Positions 32,463 through 42,112 of a stretch of 52,047 bases of DNA are shown piece by piece (within the stretch, counting starts at the first letter, position 1; every line of letters starts with the position of its first letter). Below the pieces are notes generated by a model, which saw only the letters and a list, made by a program, of their open reading frames with translations, had not been told where the DNA came from and did not search any database. Position numbers and translations under genes: made by a program. Where the stretch lies: NCBI RefSeq assembly GCF_000936425.1, contig NZ_AVFK01000043.1:1-52047 (forward strand). Reading direction: 5' to 3'. The DNA is from Skermanella aerolata KACC 11604. GTDB taxonomy: Bacteria > Pseudomonadota > Alphaproteobacteria > Azospirillales > Azospirillaceae.

Positions 32463-33350
32463 TCATTTTCCGTCTGTCGCCCGCAGGAGCAACTCCCCAA
32501 GCAGGGGGTTCGGAAAGCGGCGCTTCTGTGTGATCGCGTAGAACGTCTCGCTGAGGTTCGGAACCGAACAGACCTCGACGAGCAGGCCGGCCGCCAGCTC
32601 GTCGCGCACCACGATTGGCGGCACAAGCGCCAAACCGTCGCTATCACGGGCGAGAAGCCGCAACATGGCCATGTCGTCCACTTCGGCAAAGATAATCGGG
32701 CGCACACCGGCAAGTTCCAGAATTCGGTCGAACGCAACCCGGATTTCGCTGTCGAGACCCGGTAGCAGGACAGGCTGCGACCGCAGGTCTTCCGGAAAGC
32801 GGAACGGAACAGGCTCGACGCCGGGTCGTCTGACCAGTGCGACCGGCTGCTGATCGAGCAGGTGGCTGCGCAGATCGGACCGCGCGTCGTGCTGCGGGGG
32901 ACTGTTTGCGAGGACGACGTCGATCGCATGCGCTTCCAGCTGGGTCAGAAGGTCGCGCATGGTGCCCGAGCGGATGATCAGTTCGACGTCGACCCGGCCC
33001 ACGAGCGGTTTCAGGAACTCCAACTGGAAGTTCCGCGAGAGTGTGGTCAACGCGCCCACTCGGAACGCCTGCCGCCGGTCCACCGGCCGCCCTTTCATCG
33101 TGCTCACCAGCTCGTCCCCGGCCTGGAATACGGTGTCCGCATAGTTGAGAGCGATACGTCCGGCCTCGGTGAGGATGAGGCGCTTGCCGGCTCGATCGAA
33201 CAGGGGATGGCCGAGCTGCAGTTCAAGCTTGCCGAGCTGCACCGAGAGCGCCGATTGCGACAGGTTGAGCCGCTCGGCAGCGCGGGTGAGGCTGCCCTCA
33301 TGAGCGATCGCCCAGAAATAACGCAGGTGGTGATAGTTGAGGGTGGCCAT
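32463..33350 (-). CDS. LysR-type regulator divergent from dabBA
   Basis: A 295-residue LysR-family regulator. The winged helix-turn-helix is at residues 1-65 (YHHLRYFWAIAHEGSLTRAA, LNLSQSALSVQLGKLE). The effector domain contains DVELIIRSGTMRDLLTQLEA and DVVLANSPP, closest in style to NhaR-like members. It is transcribed away from dabB across a 101-bp gap that contains a TTAAG-N10-CTTAA palindrome. LysR genes beside dab operons are known from other bacteria, so regulation by CO2/bicarbonate status is the natural inference. Confidence 0.9.
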   Translation of the reverse strand: MATLNYHHLRYFWAIAHEGSLTRAAERLNLSQSALSVQLGKLELQLGHPLFDRAGKRLILTEAGRIALNYADTVFQAGDELVSTMKGRPVDRRQAFRVGALTTLSRNFQLEFLKPLVGRVDVELIIRSGTMRDLLTQLEAHAIDVVLANSPPQHDARSDLRSHLLDQQPVALVRRPGVEPVPFRFPEDLRSQPVLLPGLDSEIRVAFDRILELAGVRPIIFAEVDDMAMLRLLARDSDGLALVPPIVVRDELAAGLLVEVCSVPNLSETFYAITQKRRFPNPLLGELLLRATDGK

Positions 33351-33416
33351 CGATGTCTTTTACAAAAGCGAACGAAGTCCTGCAATCTTTGTATTATTAA
33401 GAACCGGCTGAAGGCG

Positions 33417-33436
33417 TTAAGTGGTAGGTCGCTTAA
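33417..33436. promoter_or_regulatory. Candidate LysR operator
   Basis: TTAAG, ten bases, CTTAA, containing T-N11-A spacings typical of LysR boxes. It lies only 16 bp before the dabB start codon, in the dabB/LysR divergent gap. Confidence 0.5.
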
Positions 33437-33451
33437 TCGCTGGAGACAGCC

Positions 33452-35080
33452 ATGTTGCCAAACTTGACCTGGTGCCTCGCTCTCGGACCGCTCACACTCG
33501 CCGTCGCCGGACTGGCGGCTGGCAGCGCCAGGTCGGGGCATCGATGGGTGGGAAGGGGTGCCGCGCTGGCGTCTGGTTCTGCGCTGGTGCTGGCCGTGGC
33601 CGCGGGCGTCGGCGTTGCGGTGAATGGTCCCCTGGCAACGACCACCCTGGGGATCGCTGGCATCGGCGTGGGGTTCTACATCGACGCGCTGACCGCAATC
33701 ATGGTCGCGCTCGTCGCGTTCGTCGGCCTGATCGTCGTCCTTTATAGCCGCAACTATCTCGACGGCGACCCCGGGCAGGCCCGTTTCACGAAGTGGCTCT
33801 GCCTGACGCTGGCGGCGGTGCTGCTGCTGATCATCTCGGGCAATCTGTTGCAGTTCGCGCTGGCGTGGGTCGCGACCAGCCTCGGGCTCGACAAGTTGCT
33901 GCTCTTCTATCCCGAGCGCCAGGCGGCGGTGCTCGCGGCGCGCAAGAAATTCCTGGCCAGCCGTCTCGGCGATCTCTGCCTGCTCGCCGCGATGGTCCTG
34001 CTCCACCAGGCCTTCGGCAGTCTCGACTACGCGGTCCTCTTCGCCGGCGCCGAGGCGATACGCGTCGGGGAGGAAGTTCCGGCCGCAATCCATGCTGTCG
34101 CGGTGCTCCTGGCCGTCGCCGCGCTGCTCAAGTCCGCGCAGTTCCCGCTGCATGGCTGGCTCACCGAAGTGATGGAGACACCGACGCCTGTGTCGGCATT
34201 GCTGCATGCCGGCGTGATCAATGCCGGCGGCTTCCTCGTGCTGCGCTTTGCCGATATCATCTCGCTCTCGGCGCCGTCAATGGAAGTCCTGGTTGTCGTT
34301 GGCGGCGTGACCGCGCTGTTCGGATCGGTCGTCATGCTGACCCAGACCAGCGTCAAGGTTTCGCTGGCCTACTCAACCATCGCGCAGATGGGGTTCATGA
34401 TGCTGCAATGCGGCCTCGGCGCGTTCGCCGCCGCGCTGCTGCACATCGTCGCCCACTCGCTCTACAAAGCGCACGCCTTCCTCTCGTCGGGCAGCGTCAT
34501 CGATCTGGCGCGGGCGTCGTGGTCGCCGAGCCCTGGCGGCCAGCCGCACCCGGCCCGCATGGCGATGATCGTCGGCCTGGTGCTGGCGGCGGCGCTGGTC
34601 GCGGGCACGCTGTTCGGTGCGACGATCACCGGGCAGCCAGGCGTGTTCGTGCTCGGCGCGGTCGTGATGTTGGGTCTCGCGCACCTCATCACCCAGGCCT
34701 TCGACGAGCGGCCAAGCGTCTATGTGGTCGGGCGGACCGTCGCGCTCGCCGTCGTGGTGGCGCTCGCTTATTTCGGGCTGCAATGGACGGTGGAGCATTT
34801 GCTCGCCGGGTCGCTGCCGCCGGTGCAGGCGCTCCGCGGTCCGCTGGACCTCATCATCGTCGTCCTGGTCGCGCTCGCCTTCGCGGCAGTGACCGTCCTC
34901 CAGAGCGTCCTGCCCGGCAAGGCCGACGCGCCGCTATGGCAGGCGCTCTACGTCCATCTCGCCAACGGCCTCTATGTCAACACGCTCGCCAACCGGCTGG
35001 TGCTGCGGTTGTGGCCCGGTCCACCGCCGCCGCCGAGGCCGATGATTGCCTCCACCCCGGCCAGCGGAGTTCCTTCATGA
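33452..35080 (+). CDS. dabB: DabB, proton-conducting subunit of the DAB inorganic-carbon pump
   Basis: A 542-residue polytopic membrane protein of the NuoL/MrpA proton-translocating family (Proton_antipo_M). About 14 helices are visible; core motifs are AQFPLHGWLTEVMETPTPVS followed by ALLHAGVINAGGFLVLRFAD, and HIVAHSLYKAHAFLSSGSV. The conserved intramembrane Glu, Lys and His residues are present in these blocks. It is not a complex I subunit: the only neighbour is dabA, whose ATG overlaps its stop (ATGA). In DAB complexes DabB couples cation (proton) flow to carbonic-anhydrase-like hydration of CO2 by DabA, giving vectorial bicarbonate accumulation. Confidence 0.93.
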   Translation: MLPNLTWCLALGPLTLAVAGLAAGSARSGHRWVGRGAALASGSALVLAVAAGVGVAVNGPLATTTLGIAGIGVGFYIDALTAIMVALVAFVGLIVVLYSRNYLDGDPGQARFTKWLCLTLAAVLLLIISGNLLQFALAWVATSLGLDKLLLFYPERQAAVLAARKKFLASRLGDLCLLAAMVLLHQAFGSLDYAVLFAGAEAIRVGEEVPAAIHAVAVLLAVAALLKSAQFPLHGWLTEVMETPTPVSALLHAGVINAGGFLVLRFADIISLSAPSMEVLVVVGGVTALFGSVVMLTQTSVKVSLAYSTIAQMGFMMLQCGLGAFAAALLHIVAHSLYKAHAFLSSGSVIDLARASWSPSPGGQPHPARMAMIVGLVLAAALVAGTLFGATITGQPGVFVLGAVVMLGLAHLITQAFDERPSVYVVGRTVALAVVVALAYFGLQWTVEHLLAGSLPPVQALRGPLDLIIVVLVALAFAAVTVLQSVLPGKADAPLWQALYVHLANGLYVNTLANRLVLRLWPGPPPPPRPMIASTPASGVPS

Positions 35081-37632
35081 GCCACGCCCCTGTGATCGAG
35101 CCGCCGGAACCGGCGCATGCCGCGCAGCGATCAACCAGCCCCCAACGGCCGGTGATCGACGCCGCCATCGACCGCGCGTGCAACAGGATCGCGCCGGTAT
35201 GGCCGCTCAAGCACTTCGTCGCGGTCAACCCGTTCCTCGGCTTCAGCGACCAGAGCTTTTCGGCGACATGCGCGACGCTGCGCCGCCTCGCTGGTGTCGA
35301 CATGCTGATGCCGCGCCGGTTCTACCGCGAAGCGCTGGCGAACGGCCAGATCGAGGACCGCGATCTGGAGGCGGCGATCGCTGCAACGTCCGGCCCTCGC
35401 GCGATGATGAGCGATGTCGCTGCGCTGCGTCGGGCGGCAGCGCGGGAACCGGTGGCGAAGAGGCCGAAGGCGGTGGTCGCGACGGTTGCCGAAGTTCTCG
35501 ATGGCCTGGCGGCGGGGGATCGCCAAGCCTCGCGCACGGCATTCATGATCGACGAGATCTCGAAGTGGAGCGCGGCCTATTTCGACCAGGGTCAGGCTGC
35601 GTGGAAGCTGCCATTGAGGGCGCTGCCGCCTTACGCCGCCTGGCGCGCAACGATCCGGTTCGATCGCAACCCGGAGACGATGGGGATCAAGGGCTTCCGC
35701 AAAGCCGTCGCCGCCATGCCCGACGATCCGCGTCAGGCGATCGTCGCGGTCGTGGCAGCTCTCGGCATCCCCGAGCGTGCGGTCGAGGATTATCTACACC
35801 GCGCTCTGATTGACATTGGTGGCTGGGCCGCCCATGCCCGCTATCGGGCCTGGGACAACGCACTCTACGGGCGTGATGACGACACGCTGGTCCAGCTGCT
35901 CGCGATCCGGGTGGTGTGGGGCTACGCGCTGTTCCTCGAACGGGCCGACCCGACGTTCACCGCGGCATGGGTGAAGGCGATGGCCGATGCGGCGACCTTG
36001 CCCGGGGACGAGCGGCTCGGGGACGATCCGGAGCTCGCGCTCGATCTCATTCTGCATGAAGCCTATGAGGCATCGTACCAGCGGCAACTGCTGGCGCGGC
36101 TCGCGCAGCACTTCGCAGCGCCCCCGGCAGTCCCTGAGGGAGCGCGCAGGGCGTTCCAGGCGGCGTTCTGCATCGACGTGCGCTCCGAGGTCTATCGGCG
36201 CGCGCTCGAGACGGTCTGTCCTGATGTCGGGACGATCGGCTTCGCCGGCTTCTTCGGCTTCCCGATCGAGTACGTGCCGATCGGCCGCAACAGCGGCGGT
36301 GCGCAATGTCCGGTGCTGCTGAAGCCGACTTTTGTCGTGCGTGAGGCGGTCGCCGGTGCTACCGAGCCAGAGGAGGCGGCGATCCTCAACCTGCGCCTGC
36401 TGCGCCGCCGCGCGGCCAGGGCGTGGAAGGCATTCAAGCTCTCGGCGGTGTCGTCGTTCACCTATGTCGAGACGGCGGGACTGCTGTTCGCCGGCAAGCT
36501 CGTCGGCGACAGCGCCGGCCTGACCCGGACGGTCAGTGATCCCACCACCGACGGCCTCGACAAGGGCGTCATTGGCCGGATTGGTCCGAGTCTCGAGCCC
36601 CGTGCGGTGGGTGGCCGGCTCACCGGCTTCGACGACGGGCAGCGCGTCGCCATGGCCGAGGCCGTCCTGCGCGCCATGTCCATGACGCAGGACTTCGCGC
36701 GGCTGGTTCTGCTCACCGGGCACGGCAGTACGACCGTCAACAATCCGCATGCCTCGGCTCTCGATTGCGGTGCGTGCGGCGGGCACACCGGCGAGGCGAA
36801 CGCGCGCGTTGCCGCCGCCATCCTCAACGATCCCGGGGTGCGCACCGGCCTCGCTGGCAAGGGGATCGTGATCCCTGAGGACACCCGGTTCCTGGGCTGC
36901 CTGCACGACACGACCACCGACGAAGTCCGCATCTTCGATGCCGATAACCTCCCCAAGTCCCTTGCCGCTGATCTGGCCGGTCTGCGCGTGGTCCTCGCCC
37001 AAGCTTCGTCGCTGGCGCGTGCCGAGCGCGCGCTGCTGCTCGGCATCGACAGAACCGCCGACGTCGATCACGCGGTGAAGGCGCGGAGCCGCGATTGGGC
37101 GCAGGTTCGTCCCGAATGGGGGCTCGCCGGCAATGCCGTGTTCATCGCCGCACCGCGGGCACGGACGCGTGGGCTCGACCTCGGGGGACGCGCTTTCCTC
37201 CATGACTATGACTGGCGCAGGGACGATGGGTTCGGCGTGCTGGCGTTGATCATAACCGCGCCAATGGTCGTCGCCAGCTGGATCAACCTTCAGTATTACG
37301 GCTCGACCGTGAACAACCGCGCCTTCGGCAGCGGCAACAAGGTGCTTCATAATGTGGTCGGGCAACTGGGGGTGCTGGAGGGCAATTCCGGCGACCTCAA
37401 GGTGGGATTACCCTGGCAGGCGGTCCATGACGGCGAGCGCTTCGTCCACGAACCACTGCGGCTGAACGTGTTCATCGAAGCGCCCGAGGAAGTACTCAAC
37501 CAGATGATCGAGATACACGCGAGCGTTCGCCAGCTCGTCGACAATGGCTGGGTGCATCTGTTCCGCATCGATGAGGACGGCCGCACGATCCGCCGCTATG
37601 CCCGCAGTCTGACCTGGGAGACGGTCGAATGA
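35077..37632 (+). CDS. dabA: DabA, zinc subunit of the DAB inorganic-carbon pump
   Basis: An 851-residue cytoplasmic protein (DUF2309/DabA family). The beta-carbonic-anhydrase-like zinc site is complete: Cys365 and Asp367 in FCIDVRSE, His549 in LLTGHGSTT and Cys564 in LDCGACGG; the 2- and 15-residue spacings match characterised DabA. Other blocks are WPLKHFVAVNPFLGFSDQSF at the start and FGFPIEYVPIG. It binds DabB at the inner membrane and converts CO2 to bicarbonate only when coupled to ion flow. A long open frame extends upstream within dabB, but the ATGA overlap at 35077 and the family N-terminus fix the start. Confidence 0.96.
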   Translation: MSHAPVIEPPEPAHAAQRSTSPQRPVIDAAIDRACNRIAPVWPLKHFVAVNPFLGFSDQSFSATCATLRRLAGVDMLMPRRFYREALANGQIEDRDLEAAIAATSGPRAMMSDVAALRRAAAREPVAKRPKAVVATVAEVLDGLAAGDRQASRTAFMIDEISKWSAAYFDQGQAAWKLPLRALPPYAAWRATIRFDRNPETMGIKGFRKAVAAMPDDPRQAIVAVVAALGIPERAVEDYLHRALIDIGGWAAHARYRAWDNALYGRDDDTLVQLLAIRVVWGYALFLERADPTFTAAWVKAMADAATLPGDERLGDDPELALDLILHEAYEASYQRQLLARLAQHFAAPPAVPEGARRAFQAAFCIDVRSEVYRRALETVCPDVGTIGFAGFFGFPIEYVPIGRNSGGAQCPVLLKPTFVVREAVAGATEPEEAAILNLRLLRRRAARAWKAFKLSAVSSFTYVETAGLLFAGKLVGDSAGLTRTVSDPTTDGLDKGVIGRIGPSLEPRAVGGRLTGFDDGQRVAMAEAVLRAMSMTQDFARLVLLTGHGSTTVNNPHASALDCGACGGHTGEANARVAAAILNDPGVRTGLAGKGIVIPEDTRFLGCLHDTTTDEVRIFDADNLPKSLAADLAGLRVVLAQASSLARAERALLLGIDRTADVDHAVKARSRDWAQVRPEWGLAGNAVFIAAPRARTRGLDLGGRAFLHDYDWRRDDGFGVLALIITAPMVVASWINLQYYGSTVNNRAFGSGNKVLHNVVGQLGVLEGNSGDLKVGLPWQAVHDGERFVHEPLRLNVFIEAPEEVLNQMIEIHASVRQLVDNGWVHLFRIDEDGRTIRRYARSLTWETVE

Positions 37633-37744
37633 CTGCTCGGCTTTCGCATCCGGCGCGGTTGGAATCCGAGGCGATCCATACCCTGCGCGCAGCTTGCGGC
37701 CAGTGCAATCCATGAAGCGACGTTCGGCCATGGGAGAGACTCAG

Positions 37745-37960
37745 ATGGGTATATCCGAGCAGTCCAGTAAAGAACTGAGAGAGGCTGAGCAACGGATCGA
37801 GTGGGTCTTGAAGCACTCGGGAATGAGCGTGTGGCTCAAGACAGCACTGCAGGCGGCGCAGCACCGCGATTCTGTACACGTTCTAAATGATCTGGAGATA
37901 CTATGTCTTCTGTTAAGACAGAGATCTCAGGCGACGATTACAGCAATGCTGGACGAATAG
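37745..37960 (+). CDS. Small hypothetical protein
   Basis: A 71-residue helical protein (SKELREAEQRIEWVLKHSGM; HVLNDLEILCLLLRQRSQAT). GGGAGAG seven bases ahead supports the ATG at 37745 over earlier in-frame ATGs. It lies 112 bp downstream of dabA on the same strand and may be co-transcribed, but no link to carbon uptake is known. No family recognised. Confidence 0.6.
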   Translation: MGISEQSSKELREAEQRIEWVLKHSGMSVWLKTALQAAQHRDSVHVLNDLEILCLLLRQRSQATITAMLDE

Positions 37961-38469
37961 ATAGTAGAAGGGTTTAACGGCAAATGATTGCTTGTATGGG
38001 GTTTTTTGGTGTCAAGCCGGTAATCGTTATCGAGCTCCTTCAGTTCGGTTGCGCTACAGGGCTGGTGGCCGGGTCAAGAGCGCGCCCGGTCGGCGCGACA
38101 GCACCGAGTGGTGCGGCGCGCTCTTGAGGCGGACGCCGGCCCGGAACACGTTACTGTCTGCTCCGAAAGCTTGTCGGCTTTCGGAGCTGCCTCGCGGCGA
38201 GCGGTTTTCTACCGTCTGTCCGAGGGGAGTCCGCCATCGGGCGCGGATCATCGCGCCGCAATCTTGTATTCGGTGGGCCTCGGGGGACCCGAACCATGAT
38301 GCAGCCATGCGCATCGGGGGCGAAGCTCCGGGGCGGCGGACCCATTCTCAACGGTCGGCACTATGGCCATGCAATCACGCGGGACCCCGCCACCTCGGAT
38401 CCTGACCAGCACTCCGTCACGTCATGCCGACGGAACGCTGAACTTCTCTGTTCGGCTCGACGTCGGCGG
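37961..38469. other. Non-coding stretch before the IS cluster
   Basis: Short overlapping frames only. It contains GC-rich inverted stretches around 38070-38160 (GAGCGCGCC and GGCGCGCTC). No gene recognised; it may include the lost end of the IS110 element. Confidence 0.45.
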
Positions 38470-38735
38470 TCACGCCGCCGAACGCAGCGCAACGCCCTCC
38501 GGCACCGTCCAGATCGTGGCGAACCGCCACAGGTCAAGGAGCAGCTTCCGGGCCAGCGCCACGATCATGGTCTTGCGGGTGCCGCGGGCGTTTTCGGTCC
38601 GTCGCCGGTACCACTGCGCCAGGGCGCTGTCCTTCTGGAAGATCAGGAAGCGACAGGCCAGCTGGATCATGCCGCGCCGGCCCCGGGCGTTGCCGGAACG
38701 GGCCAGCCCTTTTCCCGGCGTTTGGCCCCGCTTTC
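38470..38735 (-). pseudogene. IS110-family transposase, C-terminal fragment
   Basis: The last 85 or so codons of an IS110-type transposase (transposase_20 region): GLARSGNARGRRGMIQLACR, FQKDSALAQWYRRRTENARG, and the ending ALARKLLLDLWRF with VPEGVAL. It runs into the IS66-like element at 38736, which evidently cut it. The rest of the IS110 gene is not found on the far side of that element. Confidence 0.8.
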
Positions 38736-40360
38736 TTTTCAGGGTACCTGGAGCAAAAAGCCGGGCAGGTATGAGGTTGAGTGAGGTTGCGTCGGCTCTT
38801 TGCGGACCCGATTTGTTCCTGGCATGTCGGTTCCAGAGAAAATTCCCCTTTGCGGGCTGTCGCGTGGCGAGCTTGAGGCCCTGACCGAACGCCTGCTGGC
38901 GTAAAACGCCGAGTTGAAGCAGGCGGTGGCGGAACTGCGTGCGGAAATTGCCAAGCTCAAGGGCGTGACGGGGCGTCCGGTGCTCCGGCTGAGCGGCATG
39001 GAGCAGAAGACGGAGCCGACGGATAAGGCCGGCAAGCGCGGCGCCAAGCAGCGCAAGACCGAGCGACTGGTCATTCACGAGGAGCGCGTCATCAAGGCCG
39101 ACGTGCCGGCCGGATCGCGCTTCAAGGGATACGAGGATTTCGTCGTCCAGGATCTGGTGCTGCGCCCGCATGTCGTGCGCATCCGCCGGGAGCGCTGGAT
39201 CACGCCCGACGGGCAGACGGTTCTCGCGCCGATGCCGGCCGAAGTTGCCGGCCACTTTGGGCCGGAGCTGCGCCGCTTCGTGCTGCTGCAATACCACCAG
39301 GGCCAGGTCACCATGGCGCGCCTGGTGAGCCAACTCCGGGCGATCGGCATTGTGATCTCCAAGCGTCAACTCGTCCGTTTGCTGAACGCGGACACCGGTC
39401 CCTTCGTCGATGAGGCCCGCGCCGTGCTGCGGGCCGGGCTGGAAACGGCCCCCTGGATCAGTGTGGATGATACTGGCGCCCGCCACCGGCACCAGAACGG
39501 CTACTGCACCCAGATCGGCAACGATCACTTCGCCGCCTTCACGACCACCAACTCGAAGAGCCGGCTGAACTTCCTAGAGGTGCTGCGGGCCGGCTACGCC
39601 GATTACGTGATCAATGCCGAGGCGCTGGCCTACATGCGCCAGCGTGCCCTGGCCGGTCCCGTCATCACCGACTTGAAGACCAATCCCGACCCGGTCCGCA
39701 TCGCCACCGAAGGTGCATTGTGGGGCGCGATCAAGGCCCATGGGCTGCTGCCCGACACCGTGGTTCGGTCCGACGACGCCGGGCAGTTCGCGCTCGAGGA
39801 CCGCGCCTTGTGCTGGGTCCATGCCGAGCGCCTGATCCACAAGCTCGACACCTTCACCGACAAGCAACACGCCGCTCAGCAGCGCCTGCGCGCCCTGATC
39901 TGGTGGTTCTACGCCGATCTCAAGGCCTACCGCCGCGATCCTGACCCACGTCGGCGGGCGGCACTGCGCGCCCGCTTCGACCGGATCTTCCGTCGTCGCA
40001 CCGGGTTCGCCACGCTCGACCGGCTGCTGTAACGGCTATACGCCAACAAGGACAAGTTGCTGAGGGTGCTGGATCGTCCGCAGGTGCCGCTGCACACCAA
40101 CGGCTCCGAGCGCGATCTGCGGCCGCACGTGATCAAGCGCAAGATCTCCGGCGGGACCCGCTCCGATCAGGGCCGAGACTGCCGCGACGCTTTCCTCGGC
40201 CTGCTGCTGACCTGTGCCAAACTGGGCGTCTCGTTCTGGGACTTCCTCGGACACCGCCTCGGGGTCGCCAAGGCCAATGCCCCTTACCTGCCAGACCTCG
40301 TCAGGCTCCGCTCAGCGACTGCCTGAGCGCCCGAACTTTTGCCCCAGGTACCCTGAAAAC
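38736..40360 (+). mobile_element. IS66-like element with matching ends
   Basis: Near-perfect 31-bp terminal inverted repeats at 38736-38766 and 40330-40360 (TTTTCAGGGTACCTGG then G/A-rich DNA). No 8-bp target duplication is visible, suggesting rearrangement after insertion. Only a single large transposase gene is inside; the tnpA/tnpB accessory genes of classical IS66 are absent. It sits against an IS110 remnant on the left and an IS1595 pseudogene on the right. Confidence 0.85.
38824..40326 (+). pseudogene. IS66-family transposase interrupted by two in-frame TAA codons
   Basis: Reading one frame from the ATG at 38824 gives about 500 residues of a DDE_Tnp_IS66 transposase. Catalytic landmarks are SVDDTGARHRHQNGYC, VVRSDDAGQFALEDRALCWV with HAERL, and NGSERDLRPHVIKRKISGG. 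TAA occurs at 38902-38904 (LLA*NAELKQ) and at 40030-40032 (DRLL*RLYANK), with the correct frame continuing on both sides. A glutamine (CAA) would fit both places. There is no frameshift anywhere. Without stop-codon read-through the product is truncated and inactive. Confidence 0.85.
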
Positions 40361-40401
40361 CAGTACCCAATTGATATCGTTGGGGTTGGCCGACGCTCCG
40401 C

Positions 40402-41313
40402 ATGTGAGGATCAGGCGTGGCGAGCCTTCTGCAGGATCCGCTGGGCGGTAACTGGAGGCGATCCGGTCTGTCCCCAAGCCAGGGCATGTTCCATTATGTC
40501 CGGTCGTCACGACGCAGGTGGATCTGCAAGAGCTGCGGCTACGAGTTCAGCGTCACCACCGGAACGATCCTGGCCGACCGAAACATGAGCTTCGGCGATC
40601 TGCTGCTGGCGATCTTCCTGTTCGTCAATGCGGTCAAGGGCCTGACGGCTCTTCAGCTGTCCCGCGAAGTCGGCTGCGACTACAAGGTCGCCTTCGTGCT
40701 GCTGCACAAGCTTCGGGAATGCCTGGAGGCCGAGCAGGCCCGGCGTCTCCTGGGCGGTGAGGGAACCGAGTGCGAGACTGACACCGCCTACTTCGGAGGC
40801 TACGGCAAGCCGGCCAACCATCAGGAGAACCGCCGCGATCTGCGGCTGACGGAGAACCGGACCGGCAGGCGTCAGTGCGTCGTCGTGGTACGCCAGCGCG
40901 CCGGCGGGACAGTGACGGCCGTCATCGCGAGCGAGACAGCGGCTTCGGCCTTCGTGCGGCGCAAGGTCGAACGCGGCGGCGTGATCCATGCCGATGAGGG
41001 TGCCGCCTTCGACGAATTGCATGCCCGCTACGTCATGGCCCGGATCAACCACGAGGAAGCCTACTCCAGGGACGGCGCCTGCACCAACCAGGCCGAAAGT
41101 TTCTTCAGCCGGATGCGCCGGGCCGAGGTCGGGATCCATCACCACATCGCCGGCCTTTACCTCCGGCGCTACGCCGCGGAAATGAGCTGGCGCGAGGACA
41201 GGCGGGCGACTGACAACAGCCGGCTGACCAGCGAAGTGGTGTCCCTGACTCTGGGCCGCGGCCATTCAGTGGACTGGCGGGGCTACTGGCGGCGCTGGCA
41301 GCACGCGGCCTGA
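40402..41313 (+). pseudogene. IS1595-family transposase with frameshifted N-terminus
   Basis: An ISXO2-like DDE transposase. The core from about 40510 is intact: zinc-ribbon half WICKSCGYEFSVTTGTI, then DTAYFGGYGK, HADEGAAFDELH and NQAESFFSRMRR. The first zinc-ribbon half (AWRAFCRIRWAVTGGDPVCP) lies in another frame, with a shift near 40475-40490. A second disturbance separates the probable ATG at 40402 from EDQAW. The transposase therefore lacks its DNA-binding start in one frame and is probably inactive. Element ends were not defined. Confidence 0.8.
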
Positions 41314-41810
41314 TCACCAGCCGGCCACTTTCCACCGGGCGTTCCAGCCGTCCCCGGCGCCGACCCGCTCCACAATGCCGCGCTGCCACTGCCGGCGGAT
41401 GGCGTTGTGGACCTTGTGCTGGAAGGCGACGGCGAGCTTCCGGTCGCCCTAATCCATCAGGCACTCGACCATGATGGCCCGCGCCACGTCGAGGGACCTG
41501 ACCGGTTCCGCCGCATCGCGGATCTTCTCCAGCACCCGGCGGGTCAACTCGCCTTTGCGGAAGCCCTCCCTGGAGCGTTTATGCCTGACCGCCGCCGGCA
41601 CCCTGTCGCGCTCGGGTTCAGATGCCCGAACGTCTTCAAGGTCTCGGACAGGGCCATGATCTGACGGCGCAGGCAGGTTACCGTGTCCTCTGCAACCGCC
41701 AGATCGGCAGCAAGAGCACTGCGCTTCTCCAGTAAAGCGGCAACCACGGAGTCCGCTTGACCAATCGCCGCTCCTGCTTCGGGTGCCGATAACGCAATCT
41801 TCGATCTCAC
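41314..41810 (-). pseudogene. Broken small hypothetical gene
   Basis: Pieces of one protein lie in successive frames. A coiled-coil start (ALLEKRSALAADLAVAEDTV, ALSETLKTFGHLNP) is followed after a frameshift near 41620 by HKRSREGFRKGELTRRVLEK and VRSLDVARAIMVECLMD, then an in-frame TAG, then DRKLAVAFQHKVHNAIRRQW and WNARWKVAGW. This resembles a short conserved protein common on alphaproteobacterial mobile DNA, function unknown to me. Its 3' end abuts the stop codon of the IS1595 transposase, head to head. Confidence 0.65.
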
Positions 41811-41858
41811 GGTCTTCTCATGATTACTTTAAGATGAGGAAATCCTACCGGAATTAGA

Positions 41859-42041
41859 TCAACAAGCGAAACTGGTTGCCTTTGGCAACAGCACCATAAT
41901 GCCGAAATTGCCCGCGCTGTGGAGCAGCAGGCCGGCGGTACCGGCCGCCCCGTTGTTCCGCCGACTGACATCCAGAAGGCCCATCAGCTCGCCGTGGCTG
42001 AAGTGCCGGGTTGCCGAACTCACGTATACCGGACTGATCAT
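41859..42041 (-). pseudogene. Truncated BLUF-domain photosensor gene
   Basis: A 60-residue frame whose first 47 residues match the start of a BLUF (blue light using FAD) domain: ISPVYVSSATRHFSHGELMG, LLDVSRRNNGAAG and GLLLHSAGNF. In BLUF proteins this would continue IQVLEGP; here it changes to unrelated sequence and stops, so the FAD pocket is incomplete. The usual N-terminal tyrosine is kept (VYVSS). AGGG lies before the ATG. Adjacent broken DNA suggests a deletion. It lies next to the hybrid kinase, on the same strand. Confidence 0.7.
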
Positions 42042-42112
42042 CACCCTGCAGCCCGAATTGACCAGTTCCGGACTAACGACAGGTTCATAATGCCGGATTA
42101 ACCACCAGCCGA

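Noticed and set aside
33793-35076. A very long open frame (over 1270 codons) continuing upstream of dabA inside dabB
   Set aside because: The part before 35077 is an out-of-frame arginine/proline-rich shadow of dabB. The ATGA overlap and the family N-terminus place the dabA start at 35077.
38470-39528. A 352-codon minus-strand frame through the IS66 element
   Set aside because: Only the final 85 or so codons are genuine (IS110 transposase end). The rest is antisense to the IS66 transposase.
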